From Adiantum capillus-veneris (Eukaryota; Streptophyta; Polypodiopsida; Polypodiales; Pteridaceae): a stretch of DNA of 64,000 nt. The notes under the pieces are model-generated. The model ran no database searches. It had not been told where the DNA came from and saw only the letters and a program-made list of their open reading frames with translations. Below are positions 34,082 to 45,289 of this stretch, in pieces. Made by a program: the position numbers and the translations under genes. Position 1 is the first letter of the stretch; every line of letters begins with the position of its first letter. The DNA lies in the NCBI GenBank assembly GCA_014529385.2, contig CM043942.1, positions 107,153,141 through 107,217,140 of the forward strand, in the 5' to 3' direction.

Positions 34082-35694
34082 GGAGTGATGCATTGAACGA
34101 GAGCTGGCACATGAGTAAAGGGAAGTGCCATGCCCTGAGGACATGATAAGTCCACAAAGGGGAGTAAGCCCACAGCTTTGTGGAAAGCTGTAGGCTTCTC
34201 ACAAGAGAATGCCTTTGTGAAAAGATCTGTAAGGTTGTCCTGTGTTGGAACATAAACCAAGGTGATCTCTCCTGCTGAGAGCCTCTCTCTGACATAGTGG
34301 TAATGCACGTGAATGTGCTTTGTGCGAGCATGAAAACATTGGTTCCTTGCAACTGCCAATGCGCTCTAACTGTCAGTGTAGATAGTGTTGGCAGTAACCT
34401 GTCCAGCACCGAAATCATCCATAAGGCGTCTGAGACATACACACTCAATTGTAGATATGAAGATTGCCCTGTACTCAGCCTCACAACTAGAAGTGGCCAC
34501 AGTAGGTTGCTTCTTGCTCAACCATGATATACATGAAATGCCAAGCATGAAACAAAAACCACTTGTGGACACTCGCGTGGACCAAAACAACCAGCCCAAT
34601 CTGAGTCTGAAAAAGCATGTAAGTCTGGAGGCAATGATCTCCCCTGGGGATAAAACAAGCCAAGATGTAAAGTGCCACTAAGGTAGCGGAAAATCCTTTT
34701 GACAACCTGCCAATGCTTAGACCCTGGACTATGCAAACATTTGCTGACTTGTGAGAATGCAAACTGAATATCTGGCCTCGTGTTGCATACATAAATGAGG
34801 CAGCCAATAGTAGTTTGGTAAAGAGTGACATCAGCAGGATCGCTGGCATCATGTAGACTCAACTTCAAACCTATTTCAATGGGAGTGGCAATAGGTTTGC
34901 AATCCTTAAGTCCAAACTTACATAGCAATGTCTCTATGTAACTTTTCTGACACAAGGCAATACCACCATCACACTGCTTAAACTGTATACCCAAGTAATG
35001 ATGCAACAGCCCCAAATCTTTCATCTTGAAATTAGCATTCAAATCAACCTTAAATTCAGCAATATGTCTCTCATTTGGTCCAATGATCAGCAAATCATCA
35101 ACATAAATAACCACAATGAGAAGTACATCACCCTCACGCTTTACACACAATGTGCTTTCTGTTGGACTGCTACGAAAGCCTTGTTTAACCAAATGAGTGT
35201 CAGCTTTCTCATACCTAGCACGAGGACATTGCTTCAACCCATACAAAACATTCTTACATGTGCACACTTTGTCCTCTTGTCCTCTTATGACAAAACCGCG
35301 AGGCTGTGCTACATAAACTTTCTCAAATATGTCACCATTCAAGAAAGCAGTAATAATGTCTAATTAATGTACATCCCAATCAAAATGAGCTACCAATGCA
35401 CATAGAAAACGCACAGTAGTCATACAACAAGTGGGAGAAAAAGCCTCTTCATAATCCATGCCTTTTTGCTGTGCATAACCCTTTGCAACAAGTCGAGCCT
35501 TATGGCGATCCATCTCACCATCCGGCTTGCGTTTCAACTTGTAAACCCACTTCGTACCAATGGCCTTTTTGCCAGGAGGCAAATCGCATAAAGGCCATGT
35601 GTCATTTTCTATAAGTGCGTCATATTCTGATTGCATGGCAGCCATCCAATGTTTTGAATTATGTGCTTCATCAAAAGACAGAGGCTCCTCAACA
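34082..35694 (-). pseudogene. Copia-2 reverse transcriptase and RNase H, unit 2
   Basis: Same as 17373-18985, including the stop near 35361 and the RNase H phase change. One amino-acid difference was seen in the C-terminal RT (Leu in unit 1, Pro here; A at 17918, G at 34627). The catalytic box VIYVDDLLIIG is near 35090. Confidence 0.92.
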
Positions 35695-35697
35695 TCA

Positions 35698-36138
35698 CAT
35701 TAGGAAAAATTTGGACTCACAAAGGGGCCCTTTAAGGAGTTTGACTTTACCTCTCTCTACCAAAACGGACGCATGGATAAATGTTTTCAAACAAACTCCA
35801 AAGTTGGCAGAGGTTTGACAGTTAGAATGTCCTCTTCAAGTTCTATCTACTGATTGATAGCACGCCATGAGATTCCTCATATTTTAGAAGATTCTTTTTT
35901 GGATTCACCTATGATGTGACAACTCTAAGTGGATCAAAAAAGGAATATTCTAAATAGGAGGAATCTCATGGCGTGCTATATATCAGTAGATAGAGATTGA
36001 AGAGGACATTCTAACTGTCAAACCTCCGCCAAATTTGGAGTTTGTTTCCAAAAATTTATCCATGCGCCCGTTTTGGTAGAGAGAGGTAAAGTCAAACTCC
36101 TTAAAGGGCCCCTTTGTGAGTCCAAATTTTGCCTAATG
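35698..36138. mobile_element. Hairpin MITE in copia-2, unit 2
   Basis: Copy of 18989-19429, arms CATTAGG to CCTAATG. It was carried along by the duplication, not inserted a second time. Confidence 0.88.
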
Positions 36139-37949
36139 TGTAAGCTAGACATAGCCAAAGCATAACAATCCGATGCATAAGATGAATGGCAAGAGCCTGA
36201 ATGAGTACGACTAGACAAAGGTGCCTCCAGTTTACTATCACGCAAAGTGTGCACCAGCCATTTTGGCATACCTCTAGCCTGCTCATTTCCAGCCCTTTCC
36301 TCATCAAGTACATCATGTACATCTGCATCAGTAATAGGCTGATCTGTAACATTTTTAGAAACCCCCATAGGCTGTACATTTTCCTCATTGGAAATTGCAT
36401 TCGTATTTCCACCACTGAAAAGAGGCAACAAAGTGTCATAAATGTCCTGTGAGCTTACATTACTGTCTCTAGTACATGACAGCAAGGGCTGAACAGAATC
36501 TTCCACAAACACTACATCCCGTGAAACCAGAATATGTTTTGTTTGCGGATGATACAACTTGTAACCTTTGCTTTCAGCACTATAACCAACAAAAATACAT
36601 TTGACAGCCTTATCATCCAATTTTCTGCGCTGTGTTTGTGGCATCAAAGCATATGCCAAACCGCCAAAAACACGCATGTGCTCAATAGAAGGCTTTCTAT
36701 CATGCCATGCTTAATATGGAGTAATAGAATGCAAAGCTTTCGTAGGACACCTGTTTAGTACATAAGTGGAACACATGATGGCCTCAAGCCTAAAAGAATG
36801 CGGCAAAGCTTGCCTTTTGACCATACATCGTGCCATTTCCGTCAGTGACCTGTTTTTCCTCTTAGCAACACCATTTTGTTTGAGTTGTATGAGGCACTAT
36901 ACACTGGTGTTTTATCCCACGACTAGCCAGAAATGCGTTAAATTCATGAGACATATACTCCCCCCCTCGATCAGAACGGAGGGTGCCCATAGTACATTTC
37001 GAGACATTTTCTGCCATAGCCAGAAAATTTTTGAAGCACAGAAAAACTTTGGACTTCTCTTTAAGTGGAAATACCCATGCATGCATGGATTAATCATCAA
37101 TGAAAGTCACGAAGTACAGGTAATTGCCCAAGGACGGAGTTTGCATGGGCCCACAAACATCACTATGCACAAGCTGTAACCTGCATGTGGCCCGAATTGA
37201 ACCATCCTTTGGAAACTTAGAACACTGCATCTTACCCAAATACAACCTTCACAAACATGTTTAACAGGTGCTTTAAGAGGCGGCAAACAAGCAACCATAT
37301 CAGATTTTTGCAAACACAGCAAACTGGCAAAATTCAGATGACCAAAACGTGCATGCCAATGTTTTGCATCTGAAATAGCCCTTGAGTCTGCAACAGCAGT
37401 TTTAAAATTTTGTCCACACTTGTCATACAAAGTGAGCTTATACATCCCACAGCACAAAAGACCAGATGCAACAATTTCATCACCAAAACTGAGATCATGA
37501 ACTGTACATCTGTCATCCACAAATTTGACTACAAGTCCAAGTCTAGCAAGTGCGGATACAGACAAGAGATTCTTCTTGATCCTAGGTACATAAAGTGCAT
37601 CAACAAGTGTGAAGGAACTGCCATTTGCAGAAGTAAGCACTATCTTTCCAACTCCCTGAACCGGATAAGAGGCATTGTTGGCACAAGTGATTGAATTCCC
37701 ATGAGGGATAGAATCGAGAGAGGTGAACAATTCATGATGTGAGGTAATGTGCTTTGTAGCACCACTATCGAAATACCACACATGTGAATCTACAGCAACT
37801 GACAAGCATGCATCATGGATATCAGGATTGTAAGTGCACTTTGCTCTAAAAGCCCATTCTGCATCAACATCAGCATCACAGTCTCCTTTCACAGAAGACT
37901 CAACAATGGCTGCATTTGTAGTGGAACCACCCTCTTTCTTCTTAGCCTA
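36139..37949 (-). pseudogene. Copia-2 protease and integrase, unit 2
   Basis: Same as 19430-21240, with WYFDSGATKHIT near 37780, SDRGGEYMSHEF near 36960 and FVGYSAESKGYKLY near 36560. The same frame breaks are present. Here it is continuous with a complete gag upstream. Confidence 0.92.
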
Positions 37950-38858
37950 TTTGGCCTTCAACTTAGGACACGACTTGATCAAGTGATCATTAGCTTTACA
38001 ATAATGGAAACGCATCTTCGTTTTGCGCTTGTCACCGGAATTTCCAGACGAATTTCTCCCAACAGAAGCATTAGGAACATAATTTTTGCCACTCGCAGCA
38101 GAACCATAAGAAGTGGCTGCATTGTTGTTACCACCCTTTCTTTGAGAAGCAATAAAAGTGTGTTCAACTGCACACTATCTAGTCCTGTTTTTTCTGGAAA
38201 GTGATTCTTGCAACAGCAATGTGCATAATGCATCAAACTTGACAACTTCTGGATTTCCTTGGGTCATAAGTCTCCAAGTACTAGCAAAAGGCTGGTAAGA
38301 ATCTGGTAAGGCATCAAGAACAGTCTGCACAAGGGAACTATCTGAAATGACTTCACCTGCAGAAATAAGGTGCTCATTGATATCCTTGACACTAGCAAGG
38401 AAGGTGTCCATATCATCTTCCTCATGCATAATCTTCGACTCCAACTCTTTACACAACAAAGAAATTTTAGCCTCATTGTGACTTGCATAAAGACCAGTCA
38501 ATATATCCCAAGCCTGTTTTGCAGATTTTACTGAACGGATGTGAGGAACAATGGTGCGCTTCATAGACGATGCAATCAATGCATGATCCTGCGTATCCTT
38601 AACATCCCCACAATCTTGTTCTGCCGTAGGCAAAACAACTCTAACAGCAGCAATCCTTGCAGCAAGACCTGCAACATCCTCAACATCGCCTACATCCTCA
38701 GAATCGGGACGTACATCAATGCCCTGCACAATATTCGAGACGCCTTTTGACACAAGAACGTGTTGCATCATATAAGCCCACATAGGGTAACTGTCCCCAT
38801 CCAACCTGTCCTCAAGAGCAAACATCTTGAACACATATGTGTTGTTGTTGTCAGCCAT
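37950..38858 (-). pseudogene. Copia-2 gag, complete length
   Basis: The minus-strand ATG at 38856-38858 opens a 227-codon frame (MADNNNTYVFKMFALEDRLD), with DGDSYPMWAYMMQHVL, KSAKQAWDILTGLYASHNEA and DALPDSYQPFASTWRLM, the UBN2/retrotran_gag pattern of copia elements. A TAG near 38175 ends it before the linker and the zinc knuckle YCKANDHLIKSCPK near 37985. The knuckle lacks its first Cys in this phase. A product would be a knuckle-less gag. The 3' two-thirds is lost from unit 1 because the duplication junction falls inside. Confidence 0.88.
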
Positions 38859-39199
38859 GGTAAATGCTGCACTTGATGTGAAAACTACTCAAAAATAGGA
38901 GAAACGAAGCGGGAACAACACGTGCTATGTAGCACAAACCGTAGAAGACTATAAGGCACCTATTATGTAGAAAACGGCACTGATAGAAATTCTGCACAAA
39001 ATGACAAAATAGCCTGTGCAACACTGTCTGCAGTGGAAACGAAGGCCGAAATGAGCCGGAATCAAAAATCTTAGCAGACCAACCTCTACGAGCTCACTTG
39101 AAATATTTGTATGCGAACGCTCGCCAAAGCTCACTGAAATCGGAGAAAGTGAGCAGGCGTGTGCTGGAGCAGCTGGCGACTAAGCCCGGGAGGATGCAA

Positions 39200-39213
39200 C
39201 CTGCTCTGATACC
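39200..39213 (-). other. Primer-binding site of copia-2
   Basis: Read on the minus strand it is GGTATCAGAGCAGG, complementary to initiator methionine tRNA, three bases inside the 5' LTR. Confidence 0.85.
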
Positions 39214-39216
39214 GAT

Positions 39217-39422
39217 TTTTGGAATTAGGGTTGCAGAGAAACGTACACAGCTTCGAGAAGACGAAGGAAGCTCAAGGCTTGGTGTGTAATGGAAAGATAG
39301 ATAGCTCTAGAGTGATGGGCGTATATACAATGCTCGGGGGGAAAAACGTCCTAAAGAGGGAAAAAATGCCCCGGTGGTCCTAGTGTGTTCACACACATCA
39401 CTACCACATGTATATGGTTACA
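39217..39422 (-). repeat. 5' LTR of copia-2
   Basis: 206 bp, ending in CA at 39421-39422 and followed by the target duplication TCTAC (39423-39427). Its inner end reads TTTTGG where the other LTR has TGTTGG. A 21-base indel relative to 17136-17362 accounts for the length difference. Confidence 0.9.
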
Positions 39423-40203
39423 TCTACCAGGTTTGAAAGAAGTGGACTTAGAGTTCTGTGAAGATTGTGTTTATGGTAAACAAAAGAAGGTAAAATTTCA
39501 AAAATCAAGAACTGAAAGAAAAAATAAAAAACTTGAGTTGGTTCATTTTGATGTTTGGGGTCGTGCAAGTACACCATCACTTGGTGGCTCATTGTACTAT
39601 GTAACATTCATAGACGATGCGACTAGAAAAACATGGGTTTATGTCATGAAGTATAATTCTAATGTATTTTCCATATTTCAAAGATGGAAAGCCTTTGTGG
39701 AGAATGAAACAGGTACCAAGGTTAAATGCCTTAGATCCGAAAATGGAGGCAAATATTGTAGCCAAGCTTTTGTGCTAGCAATGGCATTCGGAGGCAAAGG
39801 ACAACCCCAAGGATACCTCAACAAAATGGGATTTTGGAAAGGATGAACATGACAATTATGGAGCGACCACGAAGCATACAGCTACTTACCGCTTGAGCTT
39901 TGGGTGGAAGCTGTAAGTACTTTTGTGTACTTAATCAACCGATCACCCTCAACGGCATTGGATGGGGGAGTTCCAGAAGAGGCATGGACAGGTAAACCGG
40001 TGAATTATGAATTTCTCAAAGTGTTTGGGTGTGAGGCTTTCATGCACATAAATAGAAGCCTAAGATCAAAGCTAGATGCAAAGTCCAAAAAGTGTTTCTT
40101 CATTGGCGATGGAGAAGGTGACTTTGGGTATCGCCTATGGAATCCTAAAGATGCTAAAATCTTAAGGAGTAGGGATGTAATTTTTAACGAACAAAATATG
40201 TAA
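39423..40203 (+). pseudogene. Copia-1 integrase, 3' half of element
   Basis: Resumes the pre-integrase/zinc finger with LPGLKEVDLEFCEDCVYGKQ. The core follows: LELVHFDVWG (first Asp), YYVTFIDDATRKTWVYVM and CLRSENGGKYCS. A deletion with a phase change near 39780 removes the block before the catalytic Glu. After that come VYLINRSPSTALDGGVPEEA, LKVFGCEAFMHINRSLRSKL and CFFIGDGEGDFGYRLW, with SRDVIFNEQ at 40170-40200. It is inactive, and interrupted in the genome by copia-2. Confidence 0.92.
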
Positions 40204-41973
40204 AAATATTACTTGGAAAGAAAAAAAACAAAAGAAACAGGTGATGAGTACATGGAGCATGAGGACGGTGAAGACTCGAGGACTACAAATGGTGACAATG
40301 TGCAACAACATCAACCAAATGAGGAGCCTCAACCAATTCCCCGAAGATCTACAAGAGCAAGTAGACCTCCAAAAAGGTTTGTTCCTTCCTTCAACCATCT
40401 CTTGATCTCAGATTCTGGAGAGGCGGAATCATACGAAGAAGCTATGCAATACGAATCCAAATAAGAATGGACGAAGAGCATGCAAGTGGAGATGGAGTCA
40501 CTACATCGTAACCAAACATGGGAGCTGGTTGAGTTGCCTAAAGGTAAGCGGGAACTTCAAAACAAATAGGTGTACAAGCTGAAGGAAGAAGAAGGTGGGA
40601 AGAAAAGGTACAAGTCTACGCTTGTGGTAAAAGGGTTTTCTCAAAAGAAAGATATTGACTTCAATGAAAAATTTTCTCTTGTTGTAAAAATAAACTTAAT
40701 TAGGCTTGTCTTAAGCCTTGTGGATGCTCATGATCTAAATCTTGAGAAAATGGGTAAAGATACGGCATTCCCTCACGGTGACTTAGAGGAGGAAATTTAC
40801 ATGCTTCAACCAAAGGGGTATGAAGTAAAAGGTAAGGAGAAAATGGTTTGCAGATTAAAGAAGAGCTTGTATGGTTTAAAGCAAGAATTAGGAAAATGGT
40901 ACTTGAAGTTTGATTGATGGATGTTGGACCATGGATTCACAAGATGCAACTCAGATCACTGCGTCTACACGAAGAATTTGGGAGATCGGAAGTTCATCAT
41001 CCTAATGTTGTATGTTGACGACATGATGATTGCAAGTGCTAACATGCAGGACATCAAAGACCTAAAAGAGGAGCTGTCTAAATCTTTTTCAAAGAAAGAT
41101 TTAGGTGTTGCAAAGAGGATACTTGGTATGAAAATATCAAGGGACAGGACGAAGAAGACAATAAAGCTATCTCGAGAGGATTACATCAAGAAGGTACTAG
41201 AAAGGTTTGCAATGCAAAATGCAAAACCAGTTTCTACATCTTTGACTGGTCGCTTTAAACTAACCAAGGATATGTGTCCAAAGACACAAGAGGAGATATC
41301 CTATATGTCTAAAGTTCCATATGCTGCAGCGGTAGGTTCTCTAATGTATGCTATGGTCTGGACAAGGCCAGACATTGCACATGCAGTGGGAGTTGTGAGT
41401 AGGTTCATGGACAAACTAGGTAAAGAGCATTGGCAAGCTATGAAGTGGATACTTAGGTATCTAAAAGGGACAACAAAAAATGCTTTGTATTTTGGAGGAA
41501 CTGATATTTTTCTAGAAGGGTATGCTGATGCAGATATGACAGGTGACAAAGATATTCAAAGGAGCACTACTGGCTATGTGTTCACGGTTGGAGGCACAGC
41601 AATAATCTGGGCTTCAAAGCTGCAGGAAGTGGTCTCACTTTCTACCACGGAAGAAAATTATGTAGTAATGACGGAGGAAAGCAAAGAAATTATGTGGCTT
41701 CACAGATTCTTAGAAGAGCTTGGATTCAAACAAGACAATTGTGTCTTGTACAGTGATAGCCAAAGCGCTATCCATCTTGCGAAGAACTCAGCCTTTCATT
41801 CAAGGACAAATCACATTGAGGTAAGATATCACTTCATACACACTCTTTTGAAAGAGGGACAGCTAAAGCTAGGAAAGGTGCATACAAGTGAAAATCTTGC
41901 AGACATGTTTACAAAGGTGGTCAACAAGGAGAAGTTGAGCTTTTGCTCATCTTCAATCGGCATTCAAGGATAA
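40204..41973 (+). pseudogene. Copia-1 reverse transcriptase and RNase H
   Basis: An acidic linker with RRSTRASRPPKRF precedes the RT start (40440-40560, broken by TAA 40462-40464 and TAG 40567-40569). From 40570 one frame reads to 41973 with a single TGA at 40915-40917. Landmarks: SLYGLKQELGKWYLKF, the catalytic box LMLYVDDMMIA near 41010, FSKKDLGVAKRILGMKI, RPDIAHAVGVVSRFM, and RNase H with YADADMTGDKD, SLSTTEENYV, LYSDSQSAIHLAKN and RTNHIEVRYHFI. The RNase H end reads VHTSENLADMFTK. It is the best preserved pol segment here after the gypsy one. The RTNHIEV text resembles the Tork/TNT1 side of copia (inference). Confidence 0.92.
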
Positions 41974-42022
41974 GAAGCCAGGATGGAAAGCAGTCACAGG
42001 TTTGGTTTGGAGATCAGTCTCC

Positions 42023-42033
42023 AAGTGGGAGAT
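42023..42033 (+). other. Polypurine tract of copia-1
   Basis: AAGTGGGAGAT just before the 3' LTR is the standard copia form. Confidence 0.85.
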
Positions 42034-42524
42034 TTTTAAGTATGGAGACTGATTTACCCATTGTAATTTTCTGTGGTAAAAACGTACATTTGTAACGCCC
42101 CCATTATGAGGAGAAGCCATAGTGCATGAAGAAAAATCAGAATCCAAAATTTTCAAGGCCAAAATTCAAGGGCATTTTTAGGGGCCTCGGGGGTGAAAAC
42201 CCCTAAGACTTTTGTTTCCTTCGTCGGAATATTATGGCCGGACGGCGGCCGGAAAGTGGTCGGAAAACGGCCGATAGTCGGAAGTCAATAGCCGATGGCC
42301 GGTGGCCAAATTCAAAAGTGGACTTGTCTTTTCAAGGGCGGCCACAGATGGGCGGATTGGAGGGTCCGATTTGGATTTATCTACAAAAGGGCGGCTACAC
42401 ATGGCTGCCTCTCATCAGAGAGGGCAACCCTTTTGGCCTATAAAAGGAGGCCATTTCTACACACATTATATAGTATGAAGTTGATGCAACAAGGTGGATG
42501 TGAGGTGGTGAGAGTGAAGGAAGC
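42034..42524 (+). repeat. 3' LTR of copia-1, truncated
   Basis: Matches the first two-thirds of 15007-15743 with noticeable divergence, then the match ends near 42524. It includes the CGGCC-rich part and TATAAAAGG near 42440. The first bases read TTTTAAG instead of TGTTAAG. The missing end means no right target duplication can be found. Confidence 0.85.
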
Positions 42525-44826
42525 AAAATTAAAAATTTTAAAATACTTTTGAAACATCATTTTCTATCTCCAAAGCCCCCCAAAACTATTTCATACCTAA
42601 AAGCGATTTCCCTCTCTAGAATCCCTTTTCCAAGCCCTCCTTGATTGTAACCATCGCACTCACCCTCTACTCCAACACTATCTCTCTACTATCAGATTCA
42701 TTGTAGCAGTAAGGAAGCTACTCTCTCCTCACCTCTCACCTCCCATTTCCACACCAAGCAAGGATCATTCACCTTCCCCTATCTCCATTGCGGCACCAAC
42801 CATGCTCCACCCCCTCTCTACCACTACCACCTTGCATTGGCACACCAAGCAAACTCATTCCCTTTCTCCCACCTACATTGTTGAAACAAACAAGGTCCTC
42901 CTCCTCCTAATTTCCTTTACTCGTACTCATGGAAAGCTCTACTCCGTGAAGGTAGCCAAAGGATGAGGTCACATTACTTGCATGCCACAACACAAGAGAT
43001 ATAGATGGTGAGTGGGTGCCACAAGAGTTCACCATAGGTTATACATGTAGCCATCTGCTATTGTCTCTCATTGTGTTTGAAATTGTGCAAACTTGCATCA
43101 TCATTGGAAATGCAAGCTCCTTGGCTTCAAGAATTGCAAGGACAAGGGGATCATAGCCATTGTGCAACATGTTTTCTCAATGTCAAGCATGCAATTGCAA
43201 CAACCACCGCAATTTCTAGCACATTGTAAGTACATGTTTTGAGAATACAAATTTGGGTTTGAGGCCAGAGTGGAATGTTTTTATGGCTTCGTAATTTTAT
43301 TCGGCTTTATTTTGTTGTCATATTTACATTTGCATTGGTGGAGGAGAAGCTACTTCATAGCCTCTCTGACACATTCAATGCTATACATGCGGATATTGGA
43401 GCAACAATGTTTTCACACCTTTGCCCAACCAAATTGGTTCAAGGAATAATTTTCTTCTATTATCACTCCTATATTGTACCTACTTCTACACAAGGTTATA
43501 GGAATCTTGAACCCTTCAAATTATATTCCTTATTAAGTAGGGAGTGACCACAACTTGATTTATGGTCGGTAGCATCTTTCAAGAAAAAGATGGTAATAGA
43601 CGTCCAAAACATTGGGATGCCGGCTTTTGTTGCATCTCTTATGTAAAAAACCTCTTCCACCTAGAAAAGTGATGCGTCAATAACCCATGTGAAGAAACTC
43701 TTACAATCCATGTATAAAGCATATTAACCACTTTTGTTTATGCATATGCAGCCACATATACGGTTCATGTGTCAAAATGCTGCTTCCTTGTATATGCCTA
43801 TATAGGGGCACATTATGCTCAATAAAAACTATCATTTGCAACTTTAAACTATTGTACTGTCTGTCCAATATCAAGACCTAAGCTAAATCTATTGTAATGA
43901 TGCTTATTTCATGAATGGCACACTAACTTATCCACCATAATCTAGTACAAAACTCCTTGAAATATTCTACTAAAGCTTCAAGGTCTGTGGGCTTGCGTTA
44001 GTGTCTACACATTGGAAAGAGAATGGAAGACAAAATGAAGGTCCAGGATGATTGGGGTATGGATGGAACTATGCTATTATAGCTTTGTAGCTCTTACATT
44101 TTTTAAAACAATCCCCTCTACAATCAATTTGCTTAGCTTTTGCAAATTTTGGACTTTGAATAACGGTTTTTCATTCTACACATGATAGCGGTCTTGTGTA
44201 CACGATCTTGTGTACAATTTGTCTCAACGCGTCACAATGAGACAACAGTCCATTTTTGGAAAAAGTGTCTTTTTGAAAAAAAGGCCATCATTATAAAAGG
44301 GGGGGGGGGGGTCCGATAACTCATTCTAAATTTTCGCTTTTGCAACCCTTGAGCTCTTCCACTTTCTGTCGACACAACAATCTAGATATGGATGCCTCCA
44401 CATCCTTTTGCATTTGCACCCACATCCACCCCTTCCTCATGCTTCACCCTCTTCCTCAATGACATCAATTGCAAGGGAGCTTCCTCAAGGATCTTCGTAC
44501 CTTCTTCACTCATGTCCCTGACCCTGACGCGATAGTTTCCCTCTACATGGACGCATTTGCGAGAGATTTCAACATTTATGGAGGATCACATCATTCAATA
44601 TACCGTGACAATACCCCCAGATGCATGGATCTAGGTGCCTTGCGATCTCTTTTGCTACATCCACAAAGGAGATCACCCGTTCTCTAAGAAGCAGTTGAGA
44701 CAGTTCCAATAAATTTCCATTGATGTAGGCCATTTCTTGAACAAGCAGGCCCCAAGTGTGCTAGCAGTGAAGAAGTGCAAGTTGGGTGTGGAGTACCTAT
44801 CTTGCTTATCTACTTTCATCTTCCTT
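42525..44826. other. Gene-poor stretch
   Basis: No gene was recognised. The left part is pyrimidine-rich with repeated CACCAAGCAA-like words (42730-42860). A TTATAAAAGG followed by a poly-G run lies near 44292-44312 and may be an LTR promoter. Short open frames at 43275-43547 and 44469-44687 show no known motif. Confidence 0.4.
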
Positions 44827-45289
44827 CATTAGGGAAAATTTGAACTCTCAAATGGGCCCTATAAGGACTTTGCCTCTCTTTCTCTCTTGTCCAAAACGGC
44901 GCATGGTAAAATTTTACAAATGAAAACTTGTCGGACCCTTTGGATTTAGAATGTACTCATTGAAATATATCCATTGATGTATAGCATACCATTAGATTTC
45001 TTATATTCTAGAAGATTCCGTTTTTTGATATGACAACTCCGTCTTATAAATGGAATCTCTTTTCATATTTCACTTTCAATGGGGAGAGCATAACTTCTCC
45101 AAATCAAGTCCAAATTTGTCAGAGTTGGGGGATTTAGAACCTACTTTCTAAGATCTTTCCAATGATATGTTGGTTGATATGGTTTTGACAAAGCGTTCAT
45201 AGACTTCATCGGGTTGCCCACTTTGGATAAGAGAGACAAAGTCAAACATCCTTATAGGGCCCCTTTGAGAGTCCAAATTTTCCCTAATG
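44827..45289. mobile_element. Hairpin MITE, diverged second member
   Basis: Ends CATTAGGGAAAATTTG and CAAATTTTCCCTAATG in inverse orientation, shared with the element at 18989. Sub-terminal GGGCCCTATAAGGA is also inverted. The middle pairs poorly, so it is older or a different subfamily. 463 bp, no coding capacity. Confidence 0.8.

Noticed and set aside
43275-43547. 90-codon plus-strand frame
   Set aside because: No motif, no promoter signal, AT-rich surroundings; length is within chance expectation.
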